Origin: an uncultured Pelagimonas sp.
Lineage (GTDB): Bacteria; Pseudomonadota; Alphaproteobacteria; Rhodobacterales; Rhodobacteraceae
Direction of reading: 5' to 3'
DNA: 64,000 nucleotides
NCBI GenBank assembly: GCA_947499735.1
Contig: CANMPP010000001.1
Location: 1,240,001-1,304,000 of the forward strand
Position 1 is the first letter of the stretch. Each line of letters begins with the position of its first letter. This document shows, piece by piece, positions 54,322-64,000 of this stretch. The notes beneath the pieces are model-generated. The model saw nothing but the letters and a program-made list of their open reading frames with translations. It searched no databases and was not told where the DNA came from. A program made the translations under genes and the position numbers.

Positions 54322-55587
54322 CTAATAGACAAGGTTTGAATAGCTGATCTCGAGGCCGGAGAAATGCACATAGTCTTCAAAGAACCACGACACATCGATC
54401 ATATCACCGTCAGCAATTGAAAAATCCAGAATTTCAACTTGCGTTGATCGCCCTTCGTCCGCTGCAATAATGAATAGATCGGCGCCCGCACCACCGGTCA
54501 CATCGTCAGACCCGCCCGCCAAAATAGTATCATCACCGCCCAGACCAAAAATCTGATCATCCCCTTCACCACCATAAAGGTAGTTGTCCGCATCATTGCC
54601 CATGAGCGTGTCTTGGCCAGATCCGGTAATTACGGCTTCAATCACGGTGTTCGGGCCAATGGTCAGCAATCCACCGCTAACCCCCATGTCAAATGACGAT
54701 CCGGACGCCAAGCTCACATCATTTTTTTCATCTATATGCGACAGATCTATCGTGTCGAAACCATCGGAATCCACGATGGCAACATTGTATTCACCAGACA
54801 GGTCCATTCCATACTGCGCCAGTGACGTGTCATTGCCATATACCGTGTCGCCGGTGTTTATCGTCGTTGGAGCACCATAGAGGTTTTGAATGGCAATGAT
54901 ATCTGCGATCTGCGGCGTCACCTGATACGTTTTATCACCATCAAGCCAAGTGTTTTCGGTCTGATCGAAATACGACATGATCGAGACATCCCAGCTATCA
55001 TTTACGAATGTCGCATCCGTTTCATAATCTGCGGACGAATTGTAATCGCCTGCATGTCCTAAGCCGAGGGCATGACCAATTTCATGGATATAGGTCCGCA
55101 AGTAATAGTCATAGCCGTACAGATCATCCCAATTATCCGAAATGTTGATTTCGACATTTCTGGTGATGCCGCTATAATACGCCCAGTACTGCGCGTAAGC
55201 ACCACTGCTTTCATCGTCAAATGTGATATCTGCATCGCTTGTCACATATTCAAATGTGAGACCGCTGACAGCCGTCCACGTCTCTAAAGCGCGGACCGCA
55301 TAGGTCCTACCGGTATTATCAAGACCTGAAATATCAACGCTGATCGAACCGCCGGTTTCTACGTCAAATTGATGGGCAAAAGACCCCCTATCTTCCCAAT
55401 AGCCATCCGTCAGATAGTCCGCGATATCCTCGACCGGACTCGCACTCGTCTCGTTTGCGGAACTAGACGAAAGTACCGCTCCATCCGGCGCGACAATCCC
55501 GCTAACAGCGCCATCGCCCAATGTTCCGCCCGTATGGCTATCATATTCAGTAATCGATGGATCTGACTGCATACAAATCAAACACAT
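54322..55587 (-). CDS. Serralysin-like M10 metalloprotease with RTX repeats, ended by an early TAG
   Basis: A protein of 421 residues. It opens with MCLICMQSDPSITEYDS, typical of roseobacter M10 proteins, and has no signal peptide, as expected for type I secretion. The zinc site HEIGHALGLGH (H168, E169, H172, H178) and the Met-turn SIMSYFDQT (M204, Y206) are intact, so the catalytic domain should be functional. About five RTX repeats follow near residues 330-380 (GGEGDDQIFGLGGDDTI). The frame then meets TAG at 54322-54324, but continues open for 250 more codons with further RTX repeats. ATG 55587 follows a GGGGTG sequence; the frame extends to 55629. No ABC exporter genes for type I secretion are nearby. 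Confidence 0.85.
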   Translation of the reverse strand: MCLICMQSDPSITEYDSHTGGTLGDGAVSGIVAPDGAVLSSSSANETSASPVEDIADYLTDGYWEDRGSFAHQFDVETGGSISVDISGLDNTGRTYAVRALETWTAVSGLTFEYVTSDADITFDDESSGAYAQYWAYYSGITRNVEINISDNWDDLYGYDYYLRTYIHEIGHALGLGHAGDYNSSADYETDATFVNDSWDVSIMSYFDQTENTWLDGDKTYQVTPQIADIIAIQNLYGAPTTINTGDTVYGNDTSLAQYGMDLSGEYNVAIVDSDGFDTIDLSHIDEKNDVSLASGSSFDMGVSGGLLTIGPNTVIEAVITGSGQDTLMGNDADNYLYGGEGDDQIFGLGGDDTILAGGSDDVTGGAGADLFIIAADEGRSTQVEILDFSIADGDMIDVSWFFEDYVHFSGLEISYSNLVY

Positions 55588-55741
55588 AAAAACACCCCAA
55601 TACCTACAATCCACGCAAAAGCGCATCACCTAAGGTCAGCCTAATATAGGGAAATGGGTCTGTCTTTTGTTTTGAATTTAAGATTTGCGAAGAAGCGTTT
55701 CAGACTTGGTAATAAACACTCAATATTTCGCGACCACGAAG

Positions 55742-55777
55742 AACAAAAAGAAACGGGCACCCCGAAAGGGATGCCCG
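55742..55777 (-). terminator. Terminator of the pntAB operon
   Basis: CGGGCACCCC (55754-55763) pairs with GGGATGCCCG (55768-55777) around GAAA with one mismatch. On the minus strand TTTCTTTTTG follows. It begins about 25 bases after the pntB stop. Confidence 0.8.
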
Positions 55778-55802
55778 CAACATTTCAAATTGTCGACAGG
55801 GA

Positions 55803-57245
55803 TTAAGAAATCCGTGTCAGCAGATCATCCAAAGATTTCTTCGCATCGCCGTAGAACATGCGTGTGTTCTCTTTGAAGAACAGCGGGTTTTCGATGCCGG
55901 AATAACCGGTACCTTGACCACGTTTGGACACGAAGACCTGCTTGGCTTTCCAAACTTCCAGAACAGGCATGCCTGCGATTGGAGAATTTGGATCTTCTTG
56001 CGCCGCAGGGTTCACGATGTCGTTGGAGCCGATAACAATCACAACATCCGTTTCTGGGAAGTCGTCATTGATTTCGTCCATTTCCAGAACGATGTCATAG
56101 GGCACTTTCGCTTCCGCAAGCAGAACGTTCATGTGACCTGGCAGACGACCCGCAACAGGGTGGATCGCAAAGCGAACCTCTTTACCCTGTGCACGCAGAC
56201 GACGTGTCAGTTCCGCGACGTTTTGCTGCGCTTGCGCCACGGCCATACCGTAACCCGGCACGATCACGATGCTGTCTGCTTCATCCAGTGCTGTGGAAAC
56301 GCCATCCGCATCGATTGCAACTTGTTCGCCATCGATTTCCTGCGCCGGACCACCGGATGCGCCACCAAAGCCGCCCAGAATAACCGACACAAAGGACCGG
56401 TTCATCGCCTTACACATGATGTAGGACAGGATCGCACCTGACGAACCAACCAAGGCACCCACAACGATCAATAGGTCGTTGCCCAAGGAAAAACCAATCG
56501 CTGCAGCCGCCCAACCCGAGTAAGAGTTCAGCATGGACACAACAACCGGCATATCCGCGCCACCGATACCCATGATCAGGTGATATCCGATGAACAGCGC
56601 CAGAAGCGTCATCAGCATCAAGGACCAGCCTGCGCCATTGCCCATATAAACGAACAGCAGAACCAGAGACAGGATCGCCGCACCCGCGTTCAGCATGTGA
56701 CCGCCTGGCAGTTTTGTCGCCTTAGAGTTCACTTTGCCAGACAGTTTGCCATAAGCAATCACAGAACCGGTAAAGGTCACCGCACCGATGAACACACCAA
56801 GGAAAACCTCGACCTTCAGGATGCCGATTTCTACAGGCGTTTTATGAGCAACCTTTGCAGAAAACCCTTTCAGAGCCTCAATCGCAGATGCATCGCCATG
56901 CAGATTACCAACCTGGTTCATCACCAGCTCAGCGTTAAAGCCAACGAAGACCGCTGCTAGACCAACCAGCGCGTGCATACCAGCCACCAGTTCTGGCATT
57001 TGGGTCATTTCGACCTTTGCTGCCAGTTGATAACCAATCACACCACCGGCCGCGATCAGCACCAGTGACAAGATCCAAAGACCTGCACCCGGACCAACCA
57101 GCGTTGCGAAAACCGCAAGGCCCATGCCGACAATACCGTACCACACAGCGCGCTTTGCGCTTTCCTGTCCTGACAAACCGCCCAGGGACAGAATGAAGAG
57201 AACAGCCGCGACCACATAGGCCGCTGTTGTAAATCCGTAATCCAT
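55803..57245 (-). CDS. pntB: NAD(P) transhydrogenase subunit beta
   Basis: An inner-membrane protein of 480 residues. PntB contributes most of the proton channel (about eight to nine helices, residues 1-265) and the cytoplasmic NADP-binding domain III (about 300-480). The latter shows [13 protein letters not shown], the [18 protein letters not shown] segment, [15 protein letters not shown] and [16 protein letters not shown]. The enzyme uses the proton gradient to make NADPH from NADH. It starts 14 bases after pntA. Confidence 0.97.
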   Translation of the reverse strand: MDYGFTTAAYVVAAVLFILSLGGLSGQESAKRAVWYGIVGMGLAVFATLVGPGAGLWILSLVLIAAGGVIGYQLAAKVEMTQMPELVAGMHALVGLAAVFVGFNAELVMNQVGNLHGDASAIEALKGFSAKVAHKTPVEIGILKVEVFLGVFIGAVTFTGSVIAYGKLSGKVNSKATKLPGGHMLNAGAAILSLVLLFVYMGNGAGWSLMLMTLLALFIGYHLIMGIGGADMPVVVSMLNSYSGWAAAAIGFSLGNDLLIVVGALVGSSGAILSYIMCKAMNRSFVSVILGGFGGASGGPAQEIDGEQVAIDADGVSTALDEADSIVIVPGYGMAVAQAQQNVAELTRRLRAQGKEVRFAIHPVAGRLPGHMNVLLAEAKVPYDIVLEMDEINDDFPETDVVIVIGSNDIVNPAAQEDPNSPIAGMPVLEVWKAKQVFVSKRGQGTGYSGIENPLFFKENTRMFYGDAKKSLDDLLTRIS

Positions 57246-57259
57246 CTAATCTCTCCCGA

Positions 57260-58831
57260 TCACGATTTCTGGAACATGGCGAGCATGCGCCGTGTCACAA
57301 GGAAGCCGCCAAAGATGTTGATGCCTGCCATAAAGACGGACAATCCGGCGAGGATAACCACCAAAGTGCCACCAGATCCGATCTGCATCAAAGCACCCAA
57401 AATGATGATCGACGAAATCGCGTTAGTCACCGCCATCAAAGGTGTGTGCAAGGAATGCGACACGTTCCAGATGACCTGGAAACCGATGAAGACAGACAGA
57501 ACGAACACAATAAAGTGCTGCATAAAGCTGGCTGGCGCGATTAGGCCCACACCCAGCAGCAATGCACCACCAACGGCCAACAAGGTAACCTGTTGCTTGG
57601 TCTGCGCTTTGAATGCCGCCACTTCTGCTGCGCGCTTTTCCTCTGGTGTTAGCTCAACTGGCTTTTCCTGAGGTTTCGCCGCAATCGCCTTCACCTTTGG
57701 TGGGGGCGGTGGGAATGTGATTTCACCCTCATGCGCAACGGTTGCGCCCCGGATGACGTCATCTTCCATGTTGTGGTTGATCTGACCGTCTTTTTCAGGT
57801 GTCAGGTCTGACATCATGTGGCGAATATTCGTCGCATAAAGAGACGAAGATTGCGCTGCCATACGGCTTGGGAAATCTGTGTAGCCGACAATTGTGACAC
57901 CGTTTTCGGTGACAATTTTCTCGTCTTTCACAGTGCCTTCCGCGTTACCGCCACGTTCAGCCGCAAGGTCGACAATCACAGAACCCGGCTTCATTGCCGC
58001 GATCATGTCTGCCAACCATAGCTTTGGCGCATCCCGGTTAGGGATCAAAGCAGTGGTGATAACGATGTCAACTTCTGGTGCCAGTTCACGGAACTTGGCC
58101 AGCTGTGCTTCGCGGAATTCTGGGCTGGACACGGCCGCATAGCCGCCCGTTGCCGCGCCGTCTTGCTGGTCTTCTTCAAAGTCCAGATAGACGAATTCTG
58201 CGCCCATGGATTCAACCTGCTCGGCCACTTCTGGGCGAACGTCGAATGCATAGGTGATCGCACCCAAAGATGTCGATGTCCCAATTGCGGCCAGACCGGC
58301 AACACCGGCACCCACAACCAGAACTTTTGCTGGTGGAACTTTACCCGCCGCTGTCACCTGACCGGTGAAGAAACGACCAAAGTTGTTGCCTGCCTCAATA
58401 ACCGCGCGGTAACCCGCGATGTTGGCCATAGAGGACAAAGCGTCCATTTTTTGAGCGCGAGAAATACGAGGAACCATTTCCATCGCAATAACATTCGCGC
58501 CAGAAGCTTTAGCCTTTTCAAGGCCTTCTTCATTTCCGCCGGGATTAAAGAAGGAAATCAGCGTTTTGCCTTCTTTAAGATATCCCATCTCTGCGTCAGT
58601 TGGCACTCGCACCTTTGCGATGACGTCTACGCTATCCCAAAGCGCATCCGTGCCAGAAATGACTTCAACGCCTGCTTCTTCGTAAGTGGCGTCGGAAAAA
58701 CCTGCCGTGAGACCAGCGCCGGCCTCAATCGCACATTCATATCCTAGTTTTTGCAACTGCTTGGCACTATCAGGCGTCATAGCCACCCGATTTTCACCCG
58801 CAATCACCTCATTCGGCGTACCGATCTTCAT
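57260..58831 (-). CDS. pntA: NAD(P) transhydrogenase subunit alpha
   Basis: A protein of 523 residues with the complete alpha subunit in one chain, as in E. coli; some alphaproteobacteria split it in two. The N-terminal part (1-370) is the NAD(H)-binding domain I, with the conserved [20 protein letters not shown] (about 125-144) and [10 protein letters not shown] (173-182). A proline-rich linker ([15 protein letters not shown]) leads to three to four C-terminal membrane helices (about 415-515). GGGGGGAC lies upstream of the ATG. A perfect 8-bp dyad lies about 60 bases upstream. Confidence 0.97.
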   Translation of the reverse strand: MKIGTPNEVIAGENRVAMTPDSAKQLQKLGYECAIEAGAGLTAGFSDATYEEAGVEVISGTDALWDSVDVIAKVRVPTDAEMGYLKEGKTLISFFNPGGNEEGLEKAKASGANVIAMEMVPRISRAQKMDALSSMANIAGYRAVIEAGNNFGRFFTGQVTAAGKVPPAKVLVVGAGVAGLAAIGTSTSLGAITYAFDVRPEVAEQVESMGAEFVYLDFEEDQQDGAATGGYAAVSSPEFREAQLAKFRELAPEVDIVITTALIPNRDAPKLWLADMIAAMKPGSVIVDLAAERGGNAEGTVKDEKIVTENGVTIVGYTDFPSRMAAQSSSLYATNIRHMMSDLTPEKDGQINHNMEDDVIRGATVAHEGEITFPPPPPKVKAIAAKPQEKPVELTPEEKRAAEVAAFKAQTKQQVTLLAVGGALLLGVGLIAPASFMQHFIVFVLSVFIGFQVIWNVSHSLHTPLMAVTNAISSIIILGALMQIGSGGTLVVILAGLSVFMAGINIFGGFLVTRRMLAMFQKS

Positions 58832-59182
58832 TTATGTTGTCCCCCCGTACAGAACACAGGTGTTTAGCATTTGAGAGAGATTTTAAGAGCCGCACATCTG
58901 CATAGTCCAGGATGTGCGCGCCATAGCCCCCTCTTACGCGCGGCTGACGTAAATCACAGGATTGAAAGAAAGGAAAGCAAAACTGGGATACTAGTTGCAA
59001 ACCCCATCAAATCGCCCCCATTCCCGCATCAATTACTCAGGAATTGGTTTTTCTTTCGCTCTCAATTTAAGCATACACGTCTATTTTTCAGACGCAAAAC
59101 CTGCACGGATAGCAAAACCTAGCCAACAAGCCTTGCTGATTGGGCATAAATTTCCGAATCGACCTTGGTCGCTAATACAAGA
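58832..59182. other. Intergenic region upstream of pntA
   Basis: These 351 bases contain the pntA promoter region, with a perfect dyad at 58891-58918, then an AT-rich stretch behind the amidotransferase gene. Short plus-strand ORFs here (for example 58871-59122) have no family resemblance. I see no RNA gene. Confidence 0.5.
58891..58918. promoter_or_regulatory. Perfect dyad upstream of pntA (candidate operator)
   Basis: CGCACATC (58891-58898) and GATGTGCG (58911-58918) form an exact 8-bp inverted repeat with a 12-base spacer. The length and symmetry fit a binding site for a dimeric regulator, or a leader hairpin in the pntAB message. The regulator is not known. Confidence 0.45.
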
Positions 59183-59959
59183 TTACTGCGCAGCCACCCG
59201 CGCCGCGGACTTTTGTGCCGACCAATCCGCCACAGCGCGGCCAAATGCCTCGAACAGCGGCTTGGATACAGGATCTTCACCCGCTTTCCATTCTGGATGC
59301 CACTGCACAGAAAGCGTAAAGCCCTTCGCGCCATCAATATAAATCGCCTCCGGCGTCCCATCTGGCGCATGCCCTTCCACGACCACGCGCGGACCTGCGG
59401 TTTTGATCCCCTGCCCGTGCAGCGTGTTGGTCAGAACCTCGGTCTTGCCCCAAAGCTGATGAAACACGCCACCTTCTTTCAGGGTCACGTTATGGCGCAA
59501 TGCGAATTTTTCAGCCAAGCTGCCTTCTGGTGGCATTCTATGGTTCGAGCGACCGGGCAAATCCCGAATTTCGGGGTCCAGCGAACTGCCAAAGGCCACA
59601 GCCACCTCTTGAAACCCGCGACAAATCCCCAGCAGCGGCTGCCCACGTTCAACCAGTGCACGGATGAGCGGCAAGGCCAGACCATCACGGTCGCGATCCA
59701 TTTCACCATGCGCCTCGGTATAGGTTTCACCATATTCTTCCGGATGCACATTTGGACGACCACCGGTGAACAAAAAGCCGTCACAGCATTCCATGACGCT
59801 TTCCAAATCAACCGCACGAGGATCGGTGGGGATCAACAACGGCATCGCCCCAGCCACATCGGACACGGCTTCAATATTCATGATGCCGCCGCCATAAATC
59901 TCGTAATCGTCGCTCAAAACTGACTTATTGCAAATGATACCGACGACGGGTCGAGACAT
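59183..59959 (-). CDS. Class I glutamine amidotransferase-like hydrolase (peptidase C26, PuuD-like)
   Basis: A protein of 258 residues of the gamma-glutamyl-hydrolase/PuuD group. The nucleophile is in PLLGICRGFQEVAVAFG, and the histidine and glutamate are in SVQWHPEW. The N-terminal GGRPNVHPEEYGE segment is typical of PuuD, which cuts gamma-glutamyl-GABA in putrescine breakdown. No other puu genes are adjacent, so the natural substrate is open. Confidence 0.88.
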   Translation of the reverse strand: MSRPVVGIICNKSVLSDDYEIYGGGIMNIEAVSDVAGAMPLLIPTDPRAVDLESVMECCDGFLFTGGRPNVHPEEYGETYTEAHGEMDRDRDGLALPLIRALVERGQPLLGICRGFQEVAVAFGSSLDPEIRDLPGRSNHRMPPEGSLAEKFALRHNVTLKEGGVFHQLWGKTEVLTNTLHGQGIKTAGPRVVVEGHAPDGTPEAIYIDGAKGFTLSVQWHPEWKAGEDPVSKPLFEAFGRAVADWSAQKSAARVAAQ

Positions 59960-60139
59960 GCCTGAAAACTCCTATTGATATGCAATGGGTTTTATAGACC
60001 GCACAGCATAAAGAAAAGCCATGCTTAACACGCGTCAATTCAAATTTTCCCATCATTGGAATTTTTGCTCAAACCCTGACCATCCCTTTCGGAAATTTTG
60101 GCCAGGATTTGACCAGACCGGCGCCAAATTTGGGCCGTT

Positions 60140-60568
60140 CTAAGCGACCCCTTTTAGCCCCGCCGCCTCTAGCGCGATGACTGCGGCTGCCGCATCATTT
60201 TCGGATGTATCCCCTGTGACGCCAAGCGCGCCAATCACAGTGCCTTTTGAATCTTCAATCAGAACACCGCCGGGAACAGGCACAACATTGCCATTAAAGG
60301 CACCATTTACGGCCGCCATAAAATAAGGTTGTTGCTCAGCACGCGCCATCTGCGCCGAGCCGGGCATGCCCAACATCACAGATCCATAGGCTTTGCCATG
60401 GGCGATGGCAAACCGTCCCGGAGGGGCCCCATCGCTGCGTTCAAAAGCGATCACATGACCACCCGCGTCTAGAACGACGACCGATAACGGTTTCCACCCG
60501 TTCTCTTTGCCGTGATCTAAAACCTTACGAATGATCGCGCGCGCTTTGCGCAGGTTCAAAACTGCCAT
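60140..60568 (-). CDS. GlcG/HbpS-family protein
   Basis: A 142-residue protein of the GlcG/HbpS-like (DUF336) family, a small alpha/beta fold that forms oligomers; some members bind heme. Landmarks are LSVVVLDAGGHVIAFERSDGAPPGRFAIAHGKA and VPVPGGVLIEDSKGTVIGALGVTGDTSENDAA. There is no signal peptide. GGGAGGAGGG precedes the ATG. It lies 50 bases downstream of glcB on the same strand, recalling the E. coli glc operon, where glcG also neighbours glcB. Confidence 0.9.
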   Translation of the reverse strand: MAVLNLRKARAIIRKVLDHGKENGWKPLSVVVLDAGGHVIAFERSDGAPPGRFAIAHGKAYGSVMLGMPGSAQMARAEQQPYFMAAVNGAFNGNVVPVPGGVLIEDSKGTVIGALGVTGDTSENDAAAAVIALEAAGLKGVA

Positions 60569-60618
60569 GGTGTTTCCCTCCTCCCTTTAGGTACACAACC
60601 TAGTGATTTATATATGGC

Positions 60619-62742
60619 TTATCCCGCTGCCGCCTTCAGCTCCAAGCGCCGGGCATGCAGAACTGGTTCGGTATAGCCTGAGGGCTGCTCGATGCCTTTA
60701 AACACCAAATCGCAGGCTGCGGTGAATGCCAGCCCGTCAAACCCAGGCGACATCGGCGTATAGGCCGGATCATCAGCGTTCTGACCATCCACAACAGCCG
60801 CCATCTTTTGCATCGCCGCCAGAACCTCATCCAGCGAAACAACACCATGATGCAGCCAATTCGCCAAATGTTGGGATGAAATTCGACAGGTCGCACGATC
60901 CTCCATCAGGCCGATATTATTGATGTCAGGCACTTTGGAACAGCCGACCCCCTGATCAACCCAGCGCACCACATAGCCCAAGATCCCTTGAGCATTGTTT
61001 TCGATCTCTGACGCGATGTCCTCGGGTGACCAATTCACGCCATCGGCGGTAGGAATGGTCAACAAATCCGCCAAGGATCCACGCGCACCGCCCGCTTTGA
61101 TGTCGTTCTGTCGGGCAAATACGTCCAGCTTGTGATAATGCGTTGCATGCAATGTGGCCGCGGTCGGGCTGGGCACCCATGCGCAATTTGCACCGCTCAT
61201 CACATGGCCGACCTTTTGATCCAACATATCGGCCATTCGATCGGGCATAGCCCACATGCCTTTGCCGATCTGCGCCCTGCCCTGCAATCCGCAGGCCAAA
61301 CCGATATCCACATTGCGATCTTCATAGGACGCGATCCAAGCTGCCCCTTTCATCTCGCCCTTGCGGATCATCGGGCCCGCCTCCATCGAGGTGTGCATTT
61401 CGTCGCCAGTGCGATCAAGGAAACCAGTATTGATAAAGGCCACGCGGGATTTGGCCGCGCGGATACATTCCTTGAGGTTCACAGATGTGCGGCGTTCCTC
61501 ATCCATGATACCGATTTTGACCGTATCGCGTGGCAGACCCAGCATATCCTCAACTGCGCCAAACATTTCATTGACCAAAGCAACTTCCGCAGGCCCGTGC
61601 ATTTTCGGTTTCACAACGTAAACCGATCCTGTGTCAGAATTCCCGCCATTGCGCGCCAGATCATGTTTCGCAATCAAAACGGTTACGGCGGCGTCCATCA
61701 GGCTTTCCTGAATTTCCGCACCATCTGGCAGTAGGATCGCAGGATTGTTCATCAGTTCGCCAACATTGCGCACCAGCATGACAACACGGCCCTTCAAAGA
61801 CCCCGCATCACCGTTACGGCCTGTATAGGCAATATCATCGTTCAGTTTGCGTTCAAACGTCTTGCCCCCTTTGGTGACCGGTTCGACCAGATCCCCTTTC
61901 ATCAGGCCCAACCAGTTGGAATAGGCCTGAACCTTGTCCGTTCCGTCGACACAGGCCACAGAATCTTCGCAATCCATGATCGCCGTCAGCGCGCTTTCCA
62001 GAATGATATCTGCGATACCTGCCTTGTCTTGCTGGCCAACCGGCGTCGTTGCATCCAGTTTAAGAAAGATATGCAAGCCATTGTTCTTCAAGATAATTTG
62101 CGTCGGCGCGTCCTGCGGACCTGTGAAACCTATAAACGCTTCGGGATCGGACAATGGCGCTGCCGCCAAAGCCGCGCTGTCCAGATCTGCCCATGACCCG
62201 GATGCCAATGGCACAGCTTCATCCAGAAACGAACGTCCCCACGCAATAACGCGCGCGCCACGGTCCGCATCATAGCCTTTGCCAGATGGCAAATCGCCAA
62301 TTGCATCTGTGCCATAAAGCGCATCGTAAAGGGATCCCCAGCGCGCATTGGCCGCATTCAGCGCATAGCGCGCATTGGTGATAGGCACGACCAGCTGCGG
62401 ACCAGCAATGGTTGCTATTTCGGGATCAACATTGGTGGTTTCGATTTCAAACGCACCACCCTGAGGCACGATATAACCAATATCGTGCAAGAAATCTTCG
62501 TAAGATGATGCTTCGAATTCCAAACCTTTGCGCGCGCGATGCCATTCGGAAATCCTAGCCTGCAATTCGGCACGCTTGACCAAGTTTGCTTTGATACGGG
62601 GATCAAATTCTGCGGCAAGATCTGAAAGACCTTTCCAGAACGCATCCGCGTCAATGCCAGTGCCCGGCAATGCCTGCGTTTCAACGAAATCGACCAAAAC
62701 CTGATCAACCTGCAATCCAAACCGGTCTTCGCGCTGCGTCAT
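60619..62742 (-). CDS. glcB: Malate synthase G
   Basis: A protein of 707 residues that condenses glyoxylate and acetyl-CoA to malate. The monomeric G form is clear from length and motifs: [13 protein letters not shown] at the start, [32 protein letters not shown], the [18 protein letters not shown] block and [24 protein letters not shown] 62742 follows GGGGGA; the frame extends to 62814 without family similarity. Isocitrate lyase is not in the window, so glyoxylate may come from glycolate or another source. Confidence 0.97.
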   Translation of the reverse strand: MTQREDRFGLQVDQVLVDFVETQALPGTGIDADAFWKGLSDLAAEFDPRIKANLVKRAELQARISEWHRARKGLEFEASSYEDFLHDIGYIVPQGGAFEIETTNVDPEIATIAGPQLVVPITNARYALNAANARWGSLYDALYGTDAIGDLPSGKGYDADRGARVIAWGRSFLDEAVPLASGSWADLDSAALAAAPLSDPEAFIGFTGPQDAPTQIILKNNGLHIFLKLDATTPVGQQDKAGIADIILESALTAIMDCEDSVACVDGTDKVQAYSNWLGLMKGDLVEPVTKGGKTFERKLNDDIAYTGRNGDAGSLKGRVVMLVRNVGELMNNPAILLPDGAEIQESLMDAAVTVLIAKHDLARNGGNSDTGSVYVVKPKMHGPAEVALVNEMFGAVEDMLGLPRDTVKIGIMDEERRTSVNLKECIRAAKSRVAFINTGFLDRTGDEMHTSMEAGPMIRKGEMKGAAWIASYEDRNVDIGLACGLQGRAQIGKGMWAMPDRMADMLDQKVGHVMSGANCAWVPSPTAATLHATHYHKLDVFARQNDIKAGGARGSLADLLTIPTADGVNWSPEDIASEIENNAQGILGYVVRWVDQGVGCSKVPDINNIGLMEDRATCRISSQHLANWLHHGVVSLDEVLAAMQKMAAVVDGQNADDPAYTPMSPGFDGLAFTAACDLVFKGIEQPSGYTEPVLHARRLELKAAAG

Positions 62743-62879
62743 GATCGTCCCCCAAATATCGATGTAACCGAGCAAGGTATAAGAGCGGCCTGCACAACAG
62801 GCAACATTTTTCACATCAGATGTTAACTCTCACCCAGAGAGGTATTGCGCCAAGCGTTTGCAAGGATGATGGTGCGCCC

Positions 62880-64000
62880 ATGACACCTGAAACAGAATTC
62901 TCTTTCGCGGCTCTGAGCAGTTCGCCGAGACGGCACATAAGGGTGTTTCAAGTCCATCAGTTTCTGGATCGTTTTGCGATGGGTTTGACGGTTGCCATTG
63001 TCGCCCTAGCATTGATCGATCGCGGAATGGACCTTTTCCAAATTTCGCTGCTATTTGGGATCTATTCGCTGACGACCCTTGCGATGGAATTGCCATTCGG
63101 TGGGTTGGCGGACAGTGTAGGACGCAAGCCTGTCTTTCTAGCAGCGGTCATTGCCAGTATAATCTCGCTGGTGCTGTTTCTCTCGACCAGCGATTTCTAT
63201 GTTCTCGCGCTATCATTTGCCTTTATCGGTTTTGGACGGGCATTACGGTCAGGCACGCTGGACGCGTGGTTTGTTGAAACCTTTAAAACCATGGCACCGA
63301 ATGTAGACATCCAACCAGCGCTCGCAAAAGCGCAATGGGCCAATGCTATCGGTCTGGCACTGGGTGCCGCCGCGGGTGGCCTGTTACCAGATCACTTTGG
63401 GTCAACGGCAGAGAGGTTAGGTTTCAGCGCCTATGATGTGTCCTACGCGACCAGCTTGGCTGTGATGCTTGGCGTTTTCACCTATACCCTGTTTTTCATT
63501 GTAGAAAAACCGCGCCCGCTGAACCCTGACGCCCTAAAACAAGGGTTTGCAACTGTGCCTCTGGTGATCAAAGATGCAGGTCTTTTCGCCCTAAAACATC
63601 CGACATTATCGATGCTTTTGGCGGCTTTGGCGTTTTTCCTTATGGCAACCAACCCGGTCGAGGTGATTTGGCCGACCCATGCCAAGCCTATGTTAGAGGA
63701 TGGCTATGCAAATACGGTCATTGGTTTCTTGACCGCATCCTATTTCTTCGCAATCGCGTTTGGCGCATCCCTGTCGCCATATATCAATCGGATTTTCAAA
63801 CGACGCAATGCGATCACCCTTGCCGCGGCTTTGGCTTGTTTGGCGGTTGCCCAGATTGCATTGGCCATGCAAGGCGGCATCTACGGATTCGCAGCGGTTT
63901 TCATCCTGTATTCTGTCGCCCTTGGTGTTTCTGAAACTCCGGCCAGCAGTATACTTCATAGCTGCGTAAAAGATCGCCAACGATCCACGATCCTGTCTCT
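62880..64000 (+). CDS. MFS transporter, N-terminal part (runs off the window)
   Basis: An open frame from ATG 62880 to the window end encodes at least 373 residues of a major-facilitator protein. It begins MTPETEFSFAALSS, then RRHIRVFQVHQFLDRFAMG at the first helix. Motif A is PFGGLADSVGRKPVFLA, and about ten helices are visible before the cut. The pattern resembles drug/tetracycline-type exporters, but the substrate is unknown. AAGGA lies about 13 bases before the ATG, a long spacing. It is divergent from glcB with 137 bases between. Confidence 0.85.
   Translation, partial: MTPETEFSFAALSSSPRRHIRVFQVHQFLDRFAMGLTVAIVALALIDRGMDLFQISLLFGIYSLTTLAMELPFGGLADSVGRKPVFLAAVIASIISLVLFLSTSDFYVLALSFAFIGFGRALRSGTLDAWFVETFKTMAPNVDIQPALAKAQWANAIGLALGAAAGGLLPDHFGSTAERLGFSAYDVSYATSLAVMLGVFTYTLFFIVEKPRPLNPDALKQGFATVPLVIKDAGLFALKHPTLSMLLAALAFFLMATNPVEVIWPTHAKPMLEDGYANTVIGFLTASYFFAIAFGASLSPYINRIFKRRNAITLAAALACLAVAQIALAMQGGIYGFAAVFILYSVALGVSETPASSILHSCVKDRQRSTILS

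Noticed and set aside
54322-54324. Frameshift between the M10 protease and the RTX region
   Set aside because: Both are in the same frame; the break is a single TAG codon, not a shift.
61132-61734. Plus-strand open frame of 200 codons opposite glcB
   Set aside because: An antisense shadow of a well-supported malate synthase.

Overview
The window reads as ordinary chromosome of an alphaproteobacterium, most likely Rhodobacterales (Roseobacter group). The evidence is gene content and order: transketolase divergent from a zapA/coiled-coil pair; a suf cluster headed by an IscR whose cysteines do not match the enterobacterial pattern; a two-gene PntAB transhydrogenase; malate synthase G next to a GlcG-like gene; fabF-mltG; a bactofilin overlapping an M23 peptidase gene; and an RTX M10 metalloprotease. 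There is one tRNA gene, Arg(CCG). I see no rRNA, CRISPR array, insertion sequence or prophage.

Layout. 1-4.6 kb: end of a membrane-protein gene, zapA with a ZauP-like partner, tkt, a small HTH protein and tRNA-Arg. 4.7-13.3 kb (minus strand): a secreted metallo-beta-lactamase-fold protein, then the suf operon, read 5' to 3' as iscR, an IscS-like desulfurase, sufB, a small membrane protein, a YbjQ protein, sufC, sufD, a Yip1 membrane protein and sufS. 13.4-16.4 kb (plus): a hydrolase, a small conserved protein, a tandem HD-domain protein and a tiny secreted zincin. 16.4-23 kb (minus): DUF924, an MFS transporter, queA and a large AsmA/YhdP-like envelope protein. 23-27.3 kb (plus): Bcp peroxiredoxin coupled to a DUF455 ferritin-like protein, M23 peptidase overlapping bactofilin, and an HNH nuclease with a long leader. 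27.3-36.8 kb: an esterase, a PAS-GGDEF protein, an AlkA-like glycosylase, a methyltransferase, an MFS transporter, an NDUFAF6-like protein overlapping cimA, cysS, a YjbR protein and a secreted hypothetical. 37-40.4 kb: mltG, fabF and a putative glycosyltransferase. 40.5-41.4 kb: an AT-richer gene for an unrecognised protein with a C-terminal membrane anchor.

41.4-53.5 kb is a peptide or acyl-amino-acid uptake and use locus: two M20 hydrolases, an FAD amine/amino-acid oxidoreductase and a fused two-domain ABC ATPase on the minus strand; divergently, two paralogous family-5 binding proteins in tandem and two permeases. Stable hairpins separate the binding-protein genes from each other and from the permeases. 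53.6-55.6 kb holds a serralysin-type M10 protease interrupted by one in-frame TAG, with the reading frame intact on both sides. The rest is pntB/pntA, a class-I glutamine amidotransferase (C26), a GlcG-like gene, glcB and a divergent MFS gene that runs off the window.

Most of this is housekeeping. The places I would look at first are the in-frame TAG in the RTX protease, the tail-anchored orphan at 40.5 kb, the tandem binding-protein genes with their intercistronic hairpins, the zapA/ZauP-like pair, the make-up of the suf operon, and the Bcp that lacks its usual resolving cysteine.
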